Below are positions 1 through 7,461 of a DNA stretch of 16,582 nucleotides, in pieces. How positions within the stretch are numbered: the stretch's first letter is position 1; each line of letters opens with the position of its first letter. The stretch lies in contig CAMJWQ010000027.1 of the NCBI GenBank assembly GCA_946409475.1, positions 1 through 16,582 on the forward strand, given 5' to 3'. Below the pieces are notes generated by a model. The model saw only the letters and a program-made list of their open reading frames with translations, was not told the origin of the DNA and searched no databases. Source of the DNA: an uncultured Lachnospiraceae bacterium (lineage in GTDB: Bacteria > Bacillota > Clostridia > Lachnospirales > Lachnospiraceae). The position numbers and the translations under genes are program-made.

Positions 1-290
1 GTCTGGGACGTATCACTTGTCTGTGAATCCTCCGTTACCTCATCCTGGGCAGTCTCCTCCTCATCGCCGGGAATGACCACCTCTTCGGTAGTTCTGCCGA
101 ATAGCAGATCCTCTAAAAAAGGTTTGCACAACAAAAAGGCCAGACAGGCAAAAAAACCAAAGACTGCACCGGTAATCACCGATTGTACAATCTTCATTAA
201 TAATTTTCTTTTATTCAGCGGTTTTTCTTTAATCTTTTCCTTAATGAATTCATAATCCTCTTTGCTATCGTTTTTATTTACTTCCGTCAT
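1..290 (-). CDS. Membrane-anchored protein N-terminus, probably HtrA/DegP-type serine protease (partial)
   Basis: This is the N-terminal 96 residues of a protein that continues beyond the left window edge. It begins at an ATG (288-290) with an AAAGGAG ribosome binding site at 299-305. Residues 1 to about 30 are charged and Lys/Glu rich. One hydrophobic segment follows at about residues 34-55, then an extracytoplasmic stretch rich in Glu, Asp, Thr and Ser. This architecture of short cytoplasmic tail, single membrane anchor and acidic linker is typical of membrane-bound S1C (HtrA/DegP) serine proteases in Clostridia. The catalytic domain would lie outside the window, so the family call is inference. 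It is transcribed divergently from mutS2. Other anchored extracytoplasmic proteins could look the same over this length. Confidence 0.6.
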   Translation of the reverse strand, partial: MTEVNKNDSKEDYEFIKEKIKEKPLNKRKLLMKIVQSVITGAVFGFFACLAFLLCKPFLEDLLFGRTTEEVVIPGDEEETAQDEVTEDSQTSDTSQ

Positions 291-539
291 AAAAGCTGCT
301 CCTTTATCATTACTGCATCTAAATAGCAACAGAAACAGAAAGTAAGTCAATATACAAGATATTTTCCCTACTTAATTTATAAAGATAACATAATTTAATT
401 TTAAATTTTACACTTCCGGCCGAAGTTCTTTAACGGAACCCAAATTTTGATAGAGTATTAAAAAGTATAACAAAAACTTATGAACAATTTATGACTTATA
501 TGTAAATATAAGAAAGTTTTAAAAGAACTCGTTAATAGG

Positions 540-568
540 TTTTCACCTACTCTATTATAGGTTATAAT
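540..568 (+). promoter_or_regulatory. Probable sigma-A promoter of mutS2
   Basis: A perfect TATAAT at 563-568 lies 17 bp after TTTTCA (540-545), which matches the -35 consensus at four of six positions. Transcription would begin near 575, giving a leader of about 35 nt. Three TAGGT/ACCTA pentamers (536-540, 545-549 inverted, 558-562) overlap the -35 box and spacer and could be a small operator. Confidence 0.55.
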
Positions 569-598
569 AGATAAATAGTAAATATTTTCTTTTAAATT

Positions 599-604
599 AG
601 GTGG
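599..604 (+). promoter_or_regulatory. Ribosome binding site that fixes the mutS2 start
   Basis: AGGTGG sits 5 nt before the ATG at 610. The upstream in-frame GTG at 601 lies inside this site and has no ribosome binding site of its own, so the ATG is preferred. Confidence 0.7.
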
Positions 605-609
605 ATAAA

Positions 610-2979
610 ATGAACAATAAAGTATTACGCACTTTAGAATATCATAAAATAATCGATATTCTGACAGCATATGCCTCTTCTCCTTCCGGTAAAGAGTTAT
701 GCAGGACATTGCTGCCTTCCGGTTGCATAGATGAAATACGGTTACATCAAAACGAAACAAGGGACGCCCTAAGCAGAATCATTAAAAACGGTTCTGTTTC
801 TTTTCACGGTATCGTAGATATTACCCCGCATTTAAAAAGACTGGCTATCGGAGGTATATTATCAGCAGAAGAATTATTGCAGCTCGCCTCTCTTTCAGAG
901 GCAGCCGGACGGGTGAAGGCTTTTCTCCGCAGGGACAATACGGATGAGAATGAAGATTCCCTGGACGTCTGCTGCCAGAGCTTAGAGCCTCTAACCCTAT
1001 TAAGTAACGAAATACGAAGATGCATCCTATCCGGAGATGAAATCAGTGATGACGCCAGTACGACCCTGAGACAGGTACGCAGATCCATAGCTCTTATTGA
1101 TGACCGCATACACAGCCAGCTGTCCTCCATGGTCAGCGGTTCCTTAAGGACCTATCTGCAGGATGCCGTCATTACCATGCGGAATAACCGGTTTTGCATT
1201 CCCGTAAAGGCCGAATATAAAAGCCAGGTGCCCGGTATGATACACGACCAGTCTTCCTCCGGCTCAACATTTTTCATTGAACCCATGGCTGTTGTCAGGT
1301 TAAACAACGATCTTAAGGAGCTGATGATAAAGGAGGAAGAAGAAATACAGGTCATTCTCAGCCGGTTAAGCAATGAAACCGCCCCCTATTCGGAAAGTCT
1401 GGACTGTAATTTTCATACCCTGACGAAATTGGATTTTATATTTGCAAAGGCGCAGTTTGCCAGAGAATATAAATGCAGCTGCCCGGAATTCAATACCGAG
1501 GGCATTATTGAGATAAAGGATGGAAGACACCCGCTGTTAGATCCGGAAAAAGTGGTGCCTATTACCATCAGATTAGGCGATTCCTACCATATGCTGATTA
1601 TAACGGGGCCTAATACGGGCGGTAAAACCGTTTCCTTAAAAACCTTGGGGCTGTTAACCTTAATGGGACAGGCCGGGCTCCATATACCGGCCTTTGATCA
1701 TTCAAGATTATCCGTGTTTAAGGAGGTATTTGCGGATATCGGAGATGAACAGAGCATTGAACAAAGCTTAAGTACCTTTTCCTCACATATGAAAAGTATC
1801 GTTACCATACTGGAGAAGGCAGATCAGGATTCCCTTTGTTTGTTTGATGAACTGGGGGCGGGGACGGACCCGACGGAGGGTGCCGCTCTGGCCATATCTG
1901 TCTTAAGCTACCTTCATGAACGGAATATCCGGACTATGGCGACCACTCATTACAGCGAATTGAAGGTATATGCCATGTCTGCTCCAGGAGTGGAAAATGC
2001 CAGCTGTGAATTTGACGTGGAAACCCTTCGTCCTACTTATCGTTTATTAACCGGAATTCCCGGCAAAAGCAATGCCTTTGCCATATCCTCTAAATTGGGC
2101 CTGCCCTCCTATATTATTGAGGATGCCAGGGCTCATATGGGAGAACAGAAAGAAAGCTTTGAGGATTTACTGGCTGATTTGGAAAGCAAACGAAATATTA
2201 TAGAAAAGGAACAGACGGAAATACAAAATTTGAAACAGGAAATCGAAGCACTCAGACTTTCTCTGACCCGCAGACAGGAGCAAATGGAAGCCAAAAGAGA
2301 TGCCATATTACGGGAGGCAAGGGAAAAAGCCAGAAAAATCTTAGAGGAGGCAAAGGAAGTTGCGGACGATACCATTAAAACCTTTCATAAATATGCTTCT
2401 TCCATGCCTGCGGCAAAGGAAATGGAGCAGGAACGTCAGAAAATAAGGGGAAAAATTTCCGATGTAAACGGCAGCCTGTCTATGAAGCCTAGGGCGAAAA
2501 AACAAAGAACACCCCAGGAATTTAAAATAGGCGATACGGTCCATATTCTGTCCATGCAGGTAAACGGAAAAGTAAGCACCCTGCCCAATCAAAAGGGTGA
2601 GCTATATGTACAGATGGGCGCTTTACGTACCCAGGTAAATATCACGGATCTGGAATTGATTGAAGAAGCCGGCGGCAATTCCGATATAAAGCCCAAAATC
2701 AGCGCATCCAAAATGAAAATATCAAAATCTGCCGGTGTATCAACCGAGATTAATTTAATCGGTAAAATGACCGATGAGGCGGTTGTTTTACTCGATAAAT
2801 ATCTGGATGATGCCTATCTGGCTCATATGCCCAGTGTCAGAATCGTTCACGGAAAGGGAACAGGCGCCTTAAGAACGGCCGTCCATAAGCATCTGAAACG
2901 TGTGAAATACGTGAAATCCTTTCGTTTGGGAGAATTCGGGGAGGGTGATGCCGGCGTTACCATCGCTGAATTTAAATAA
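610..2979 (+). CDS. mutS2: MutS2: MutS-family ATPase with C-terminal Smr domain
   Basis: The 789-residue product is a full-length MutS2, a cytoplasmic dimeric ATPase. Family members act on branched DNA to restrain recombination and, in Bacillus subtilis, rescue collided ribosomes. The N-terminal core and clamp span about residues 1-300. The P-loop GPNTGGKT is at 333-340, the Walker B LCLFDELG with Asp413/Glu414 follows, and TTHYSELK is the switch motif. A long charged coiled coil runs from about 508 to 595, then a small beta-barrel (about 640-690) and the Smr domain (about 712-789) with HGKGTG at 747-752. The first Smr motif, normally LDLRG, reads INLIG here, losing the conserved Asp and Arg. 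The ATG at 610 is chosen over a GTG at 601 because of the AGGTGG site. The two-component genes follow after 64 nt with no obvious terminator. Confidence 0.95.
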   Translation: MNNKVLRTLEYHKIIDILTAYASSPSGKELCRTLLPSGCIDEIRLHQNETRDALSRIIKNGSVSFHGIVDITPHLKRLAIGGILSAEELLQLASLSEAAGRVKAFLRRDNTDENEDSLDVCCQSLEPLTLLSNEIRRCILSGDEISDDASTTLRQVRRSIALIDDRIHSQLSSMVSGSLRTYLQDAVITMRNNRFCIPVKAEYKSQVPGMIHDQSSSGSTFFIEPMAVVRLNNDLKELMIKEEEEIQVILSRLSNETAPYSESLDCNFHTLTKLDFIFAKAQFAREYKCSCPEFNTEGIIEIKDGRHPLLDPEKVVPITIRLGDSYHMLIITGPNTGGKTVSLKTLGLLTLMGQAGLHIPAFDHSRLSVFKEVFADIGDEQSIEQSLSTFSSHMKSIVTILEKADQDSLCLFDELGAGTDPTEGAALAISVLSYLHERNIRTMATTHYSELKVYAMSAPGVENASCEFDVETLRPTYRLLTGIPGKSNAFAISSKLGLPSYIIEDARAHMGEQKESFEDLLADLESKRNIIEKEQTEIQNLKQEIEALRLSLTRRQEQMEAKRDAILREAREKARKILEEAKEVADDTIKTFHKYASSMPAAKEMEQERQKIRGKISDVNGSLSMKPRAKKQRTPQEFKIGDTVHILSMQVNGKVSTLPNQKGELYVQMGALRTQVNITDLELIEEAGGNSDIKPKISASKMKISKSAGVSTEINLIGKMTDEAVVLLDKYLDDAYLAHMPSVRIVHGKGTGALRTAVHKHLKRVKYVKSFRLGEFGEGDAGVTIAEFK

Positions 2980-3043
2980 TCCCGCATACTAAAACAATCC
3001 TATGTAAACGAGTGATTAAAAATAATATTAAAGGAGAATCTTT

Positions 3044-3745
3044 ATGGTAGCGAAACAGAAAATATTAATTGTAGATGATGATGTTAATATTGCCGAGCTC
3101 ATTTCCTTATATCTGACTAAGGAGTGCTTCGATACAAAGATGGTGCACAACGGAGAAGATGCTTTAACGGCCTTTGAATCTTTTTCTCCCAATTTAATCC
3201 TGCTTGATTTGATGCTTCCCGGTATAGACGGTTATCAGGTATGCCGGGAGTTAAGAGCAAAATCAGGAATTCCCATCATCATGCTTTCCGCTAAAGGTGA
3301 GATTTTTGATAAGGTTCTTGGGTTGGAATTAGGTGCCGACGATTATATGATCAAGCCCTTTGACTCCAAGGAGCTGGTGGCCAGGGTGAAGGCCGTTTTA
3401 AGACGTTACCAGCCCGTTAAGCAGGAGGCTGTCCCAGGTAAAAATGTAAAATATGTGGAGTATCCGGATCTTGTTATAAATCTAACGAATTATTCCGTTA
3501 TTTATATGGACGAAGCGGTGGATATGCCGCCTAAGGAACTGGAGCTTTTATATTTTCTGGCTTCCTCCCCCAATCAGGTTTTTACAAGGGAACAGCTCTT
3601 AGACCATATCTGGGGCTATGAGTACATTGGTGATACCCGCACCGTGGACGTACATATCAAAAGGCTTCGGGAAAAAATTAAAGATCATACGGCATGGAGT
3701 CTGTCAACAGTCTGGGGCATCGGATATAAATTTGAGGTGAAGTAA
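3044..3745 (+). CDS. OmpR/PhoB-family response regulator
   Basis: The 233-residue protein is a typical two-domain response regulator. The receiver domain (about 5-118) carries the acidic pocket DDD at 11-13, the phospho-acceptor Asp55 in LLDLMLPG, Ser82 in MLSAK and Lys104 in IKPF. The C-terminal winged helix (about 135-232) has the family signatures PPKELELL and DTRTVDVHIKRLR, which build the recognition helix and wing. The start has a perfect AAGGAG at 3031-3036, spaced 7 nt. The stop codon shares one nucleotide with the start of the kinase gene, so the two are almost certainly a cognate pair. The target genes and signal are not evident from the neighbourhood. Confidence 0.95.
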   Translation: MVAKQKILIVDDDVNIAELISLYLTKECFDTKMVHNGEDALTAFESFSPNLILLDLMLPGIDGYQVCRELRAKSGIPIIMLSAKGEIFDKVLGLELGADDYMIKPFDSKELVARVKAVLRRYQPVKQEAVPGKNVKYVEYPDLVINLTNYSVIYMDEAVDMPPKELELLYFLASSPNQVFTREQLLDHIWGYEYIGDTRTVDVHIKRLREKIKDHTAWSLSTVWGIGYKFEVK

Positions 3746-5163
3746 TGAGGCGCACACTTTATTTAAAGTTTATTTTTGCTTATTTAGTATTCGGTTTTCT
3801 GAGCTTTATCACCATCGCAACCTTTACCTCCGATTACACCATGCGCTTTTTGACCCAGGAAAAGGCAGATTCCATTTATAAGGAAGCCACTCTCGTTGCC
3901 AACCGTTATGCTGCTAATTTTTACAAGAAAGAAACCTCATTGGAATATATCCAGAGTACTCTGGAAGCCATAGATACCTATATCAGTGCTCCCATCTGGG
4001 TATTAAATGCCAACGGAAAAATTATTTTCAGCTCCAGGAACCGGGATATAAGCAGTGAGGATATCGTAATTGATGAGTTTGATCCTACCACAACAGAAGA
4101 AAATTACTATACTACGGGAGATTTTTACGGTCAATTCAGCAATAATATGCTGAGCGTTTTCTCACCCATAACCTCTAATTACAAGGTTAAGGGCTATGTG
4201 GTGATTCATACTTCCCTGGATAGCATCGAAAATATCCGCAACAGGATTTTAAATATTTCCTATATCACATTAGCTATTATTTTCTTATTTTCTTTGATTA
4301 TTCTGGCCGTATTTACCCAAATGGTGTACATGCCTATTCTGAAAATTACAAAAGCAGCAAATGAGTATGCGAAGGGTAATTTAAAATACGTGCTGTCCGT
4401 GCATAAGAATGATGAAATCGGCCACTTATCCGCTTCCCTGAATTATATGTCCAATGAGTTAAGCCGTTCCGAGGAAAACCAGAAAAAATTCATTGCCAAT
4501 GTTTCCCATGATTTCCGTTCTCCCTTAACCTCCATTAAGGGCTATTTGGAGGCCATATTGGACGGCACCATTCCCGTTGAAATGCAGGAAAAATATTTAA
4601 ATATCGTTGTCCTGGAAACGGAACGCTTAAATAAGCTGACAAGCAGCCTTCTTACTTTAAATGATTACGGTTCCAAGGGCATCATACTTGAAAGAACAGA
4701 TTTTGATATCAATAAAATCATTAAAAATACGGCCGCCTCCTTTGAAGGCACCTGTAAAAGTAAAAAAGTATCCGTTGAGCTTATTTTAACAGGAAAAACC
4801 CTGTTTGTAAGTGCAGATATGGGTAAAATACAGCAGGTTCTCTATAATCTTATCGATAACGCCATAAAGTTCAGCCACAACAGCTCTAACATATATTTGG
4901 AAACAACGGAAAAGGGAGATAAGGTATTTGTATCGGTGAAGGACAGCGGTATCGGCATCCCGAAAGAAAGCATTAAGCTTATATGGGACCGCTTTTATAA
5001 AACAGATATTTCCAGGGGAAAGGATAAAAAAGGCATAGGCCTCGGCCTATGCATCGTAAAGGAAATCATACAGGCTCATGACGAAACCATTAATGTAATC
5101 AGTACGGAAGGGGTGGGGACGGAATTTATTTTTCGATTGCCTAAGTCAAAGATGGAGGAATAG
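3745..5163 (+). CDS. Membrane sensor histidine kinase with HAMP domain
   Basis: The 472-residue kinase starts in the TAATG overlap with the regulator stop, with GAGGTGA (3734-3740) as ribosome binding site, indicating translational coupling. A first membrane helix spans about residues 8-28, an extracytoplasmic sensor domain of about 140 residues follows, and a second helix lies at about 171-197. A HAMP linker runs to about 240. The dimerisation/phospho-acceptor helix contains VSHDFRSPLTS with His255. The ATPase domain shows the N box (NLIDNAIKFS, about 368-377), G1 (DSGIGI, 400-405), the F box (WDRFYKTD) and G2 (GIGLGL, 430-435). All catalytic motifs are intact. The sensor domain has no motif that names its ligand; cell-envelope sensing is a guess from the topology only. 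Confidence 0.95.
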   Translation: MRRTLYLKFIFAYLVFGFLSFITIATFTSDYTMRFLTQEKADSIYKEATLVANRYAANFYKKETSLEYIQSTLEAIDTYISAPIWVLNANGKIIFSSRNRDISSEDIVIDEFDPTTTEENYYTTGDFYGQFSNNMLSVFSPITSNYKVKGYVVIHTSLDSIENIRNRILNISYITLAIIFLFSLIILAVFTQMVYMPILKITKAANEYAKGNLKYVLSVHKNDEIGHLSASLNYMSNELSRSEENQKKFIANVSHDFRSPLTSIKGYLEAILDGTIPVEMQEKYLNIVVLETERLNKLTSSLLTLNDYGSKGIILERTDFDINKIIKNTAASFEGTCKSKKVSVELILTGKTLFVSADMGKIQQVLYNLIDNAIKFSHNSSNIYLETTEKGDKVFVSVKDSGIGIPKESIKLIWDRFYKTDISRGKDKKGIGLGLCIVKEIIQAHDETINVISTEGVGTEFIFRLPKSKMEE

Positions 5164-5222
5164 AACCGCCATAAGGCTCTTAACCGCAAATCCTGCCGCT
5201 AACTAAAGGGTAATGTCATGGC

Positions 5223-5726
5223 TTATTTATTCCACCGCAGTCTGTGAAGCTCTCCTTCTTTCTGCATATGGCTGAAATTATGCTGCCTGAGTGCTTCATA
5301 GAGCACAATGGATACGGAATTTGCCAGATTTAAGGATCTGATTTTTTCGAGCATGGGAATACGGACACAGGTCTCCTCATAGCCAACCAGTATTTCCTCC
5401 GGTATGCCCGCGCTCTCCTTTCCGAACATGATAAAGCAATCGGGCTCGTAGGACACTTCCGTGTACACTTTTTTTGCTTTCGTTGTTGCCATATATATTC
5501 TGGCATTCGGATTACCTTTCAAAAACTCTTCAAAGTTAACATAACGTCTTACATCTAAGTGTTCCCAGTAATCCATGCCTGCTCTTTTTATAGACTTCTC
5601 ATTTAATTTAAAGCCCAGGGGTTCAATTAAATGCAGTGTGGAGCCCGCTGCCACACAGGTTCTTCCTATGTTTCCCGTATTAGCCGGTATTTCCGGTTCC
5701 CATAAAACTATGTTGATTCCGCTCAT
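5223..5726 (-). CDS. trmL: tRNA (cytidine/uridine(34)-2'-O)-methyltransferase TrmL
   Basis: The 167-residue SPOUT-superfamily enzyme uses S-adenosylmethionine to methylate the wobble ribose of tRNA-Leu isoacceptors in the cytoplasm. The hallmark N-terminus INIVLWEPEIPANTGNIGRT is present. The C-terminal trefoil-knot motifs FGKESAGIPEE, VRIPML and RSLNLANSVSIVLYE form the cofactor site. The length is close to the roughly 155-170 usual for the family. The ATG at 5726 is chosen because family members begin just before NIVL. A GTG at 5741 in the same frame would add five residues and overlap the preceding aminotransferase gene by 11 nt. The 4-nt gap to that gene places trmL last in the operon. 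It converges on the kinase gene, and I see no strong terminator between them. Confidence 0.93.
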   Translation of the reverse strand: MSGINIVLWEPEIPANTGNIGRTCVAAGSTLHLIEPLGFKLNEKSIKRAGMDYWEHLDVRRYVNFEEFLKGNPNARIYMATTKAKKVYTEVSYEPDCFIMFGKESAGIPEEILVGYEETCVRIPMLEKIRSLNLANSVSIVLYEALRQHNFSHMQKEGELHRLRWNK

Positions 5727-5730
5727 ATTG

Positions 5731-6900
5731 CTATTTCTCACTTCTCAATTTATTAACAAAGCTTTCCAAACGTTCCATGGCTATTTTGAGATTTTCCAGC
5801 GAATAGGCATAGGAAATACGAATGAAGCCTTCTCCCGAATCCCCGAATGCCGTTCCCGGCACTACGGCAACCTTTTCCTCATGAAGAAATCTTGTGGCAA
5901 ACTCCTCTGAGGTCATGTCAAACTCCTTAATGCAGGGAAAGGCATAAAATGCTCCGTATGGCTCAAAGCAGGGAAGTGACATCTCTTTAAATCGATGCAT
6001 TAGATAACGTCTGCGCCGGCTATAGGATTCCCTCATGATTGCCACATCACCGTCTCCGTTTTTCAGCGCTTCCACTGCCGCATACTGACTGGTAGTAGGC
6101 GCACACATGATGGCATATTGATGGATTTTAACCATTTGTCCTATTAATTCTTCCGGTCCACAGGCATAGCCAAGTCTCCACCCCGTCATAGCATAAGATT
6201 TCGAAAATCCGTTTATGATAAGTGTTCTTTCCTTCATTCCTTCAATGGAAGCAATGGATACATGATTCTCCAGAAAAGACAGCTCCGAATATATCTCATC
6301 GGATATCACAAATAAATCCTTCTCCATAACGACCTCTGCTATACCTTCCAAATCCCTCCTTTCCATAATCGCACCGGTGGGGTTATTAGGAAAGGGTAAA
6401 ATCAAAATTTTAGTTTTTGGGGTAATCGCTTTCAGTAAATCCTCTTTCGTTAATCGAAAATCATTCTCCGGCTGCAAAGGAATAAAGACCGGCACCCCAT
6501 CTGCCAAAATAGTGCAGGGCTCGTAGGAAACATAAGAGGGCTGAGGTATCAATACCTCATCCCGGGGATTAATCATGGCTCGTAAGGCAATATCAATTGC
6601 TTCACTCCCCCCTACGGTCACAATGGTCTCTTTATTGGGATCATAAGTCAGATGAACCCTTCTATTTAAATACCTGCATATTTCCTCTCTCAATTCCCTT
6701 AATCCGGAATTAGAGGTATAAAAGGTCCTGCCCTTTTCCAGTGAATAGATGCCCTCATCACGGATATGCCAGGGGGTATCAAAATCCGGCTCTCCCACTC
6801 CAAGAGAAATTACATCCTGCATTTCACTGACAATATCAAAAAATTTACGGATGCCGGAGGGTTTAATATCCAGCACCTTATCTGCTAACAGCTTTTTCAA
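5731..6900 (-). CDS. Class I/II PLP-dependent aminotransferase
   Basis: The 389-residue fold-type I aminotransferase is full length for the aspartate/aromatic aminotransferase group. Recognisable PLP residues are Asn173 in PNNPTG, Asp201 and Tyr204 in SDEIYSEL, the Schiff-base Lys234 in NGFSKSYAMTGWRLGY, and Arg361, which normally binds the substrate alpha-carboxylate. The N-terminal GIRKFFDI and LGVGEPDFDTP motifs are typical. The substrate cannot be read from sequence. The start is a TTG (6898-6900) embedded in a TTGA overlap with the stop codon of the Lrp-type regulator gene; no upstream ATG or GTG exists in frame, and the next Met is at residue 27, inside conserved sequence. It is therefore probably translated by coupling to the regulator. 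The pairing with an Lrp/AsnC protein suggests amino-acid-responsive control. Confidence 0.92.
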   Translation of the reverse strand: MKKLLADKVLDIKPSGIRKFFDIVSEMQDVISLGVGEPDFDTPWHIRDEGIYSLEKGRTFYTSNSGLRELREEICRYLNRRVHLTYDPNKETIVTVGGSEAIDIALRAMINPRDEVLIPQPSYVSYEPCTILADGVPVFIPLQPENDFRLTKEDLLKAITPKTKILILPFPNNPTGAIMERRDLEGIAEVVMEKDLFVISDEIYSELSFLENHVSIASIEGMKERTLIINGFSKSYAMTGWRLGYACGPEELIGQMVKIHQYAIMCAPTTSQYAAVEALKNGDGDVAIMRESYSRRRRYLMHRFKEMSLPCFEPYGAFYAFPCIKEFDMTSEEFATRFLHEEKVAVVPGTAFGDSGEGFIRISYAYSLENLKIAMERLESFVNKLRSEK

Positions 6901-7388
6901 GGTGTCACTAACATCCTTTCGTCTTTTGATTTTTTTGCCAATATGGTTCCGTGATCCTTATATTTTTTTAATATAAAATGGGTCGCCGTACTTAATATGG
7001 ATTCCTGGGGCGATAGCTTATCGGATACAAAATTAGAAACATCCCGTAAGGTTTTTCCCTCTAAAATAACCATAAGGTCATAGCCGCCGGATATCAGATA
7101 AACGGCGGTAACCTCAGGATAGTTATAAATTCTTTCCGCGATTTTATCAAATCCCTGTCCTCTCTGCGGAGTAACCCTGACCTCAATCAACGCCGTTATT
7201 TTCTCTGTGGTGGTTTTTTCCCAGTCGATAAGGGTGTGATATCCGCAGATAATATTTTCTTTCTCCATTGCGGCCATTTCATTGGCTACCGTTATTTCTT
7301 CCACCCCTAATATAATTGCCAGTTCCTTTAAGCTGACACGACTGTTCTTTTCTATAAAGGTCAATATTTTTTCTCTCATTTCATTCAT
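6897..7388 (-). CDS. Lrp/AsnC-family transcriptional regulator
   Basis: The 163-residue protein has an N-terminal winged helix-turn-helix (about residues 5-50, LKELAIILGVEEITVANEMAAME) and a C-terminal ligand-binding RAM domain (about 62-140) with the typical TAVYLISGGYDLMVILEG segment. Family members form octameric rings and sense amino acids. The start at 7388 is chosen because GGAGAG (7395-7400) lies 6 nt upstream; in-frame GTG (7415) and ATG (7412) codons have no ribosome binding site. The stop overlaps the aminotransferase start by 4 nt, so that gene is the likeliest partner. A TTGACA overlapping the end of the upstream gene may provide an internal promoter. Ligand and targets are unknown. 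Confidence 0.92.
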   Translation of the reverse strand: MNEMREKILTFIEKNSRVSLKELAIILGVEEITVANEMAAMEKENIICGYHTLIDWEKTTTEKITALIEVRVTPQRGQGFDKIAERIYNYPEVTAVYLISGGYDLMVILEGKTLRDVSNFVSDKLSPQESILSTATHFILKKYKDHGTILAKKSKDERMLVTP

Positions 7389-7394
7389 AGCAGA

Positions 7395-7400
7395 CTCTCC
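7395..7400 (-). promoter_or_regulatory. Ribosome binding site that fixes the lrp-type gene start
   Basis: GGAGAG on the minus strand, 6 nt before the ATG at 7388. It argues against the longer frame starting at 7415 or 7412. Confidence 0.6.
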
Positions 7401-7430
7401 GATTCCTTCCATCACTATGGTTTTTTATAT

Positions 7431-7461
7431 ATTCTAAAAAGTAATCATTTATGCCTGTCAA
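7431..7461 (-). promoter_or_regulatory. Possible internal promoter for the Lrp-type regulator
   Basis: On the minus strand a consensus TTGACA (7456-7461) overlaps the stop codon of the AIR-synthase-like gene, and TAGAAT (7431-7436) follows after 19 bp. The spacer is 2 bp longer than optimal, so this is a weak call. It would allow the regulator, aminotransferase and trmL to be expressed independently of the upstream genes. Confidence 0.3.

Larger units (their letters stand above)
291..609. other. Divergent intergenic region between the anchored protein and mutS2
   Basis: About 320 AT-rich bases separate the two divergent genes. I see no convincing gene here. The right end holds the probable mutS2 promoter and its ribosome binding site. 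The left end holds the AAAGGAG site of the minus-strand gene. Small inverted repeats occur at 411-425 (ACTTC/GAAGT) and 495-512 (CTTATA/TATAAG), neither followed by a T-run. A minus-strand promoter must exist but I could not find a convincing pair of boxes. Confidence 0.5.

Noticed and set aside
411..425. Small hairpin ACTTC/GAAGT in the divergent region
   Set aside because: Only 5 bp, no T-run, and lying between divergent genes where no terminator is expected.
458..760. 100-residue minus-strand open frame across the mutS2 start
   Set aside because: It overlaps the mutS2 promoter and coding start, has no ribosome binding site and its composition is that of a shadow frame.
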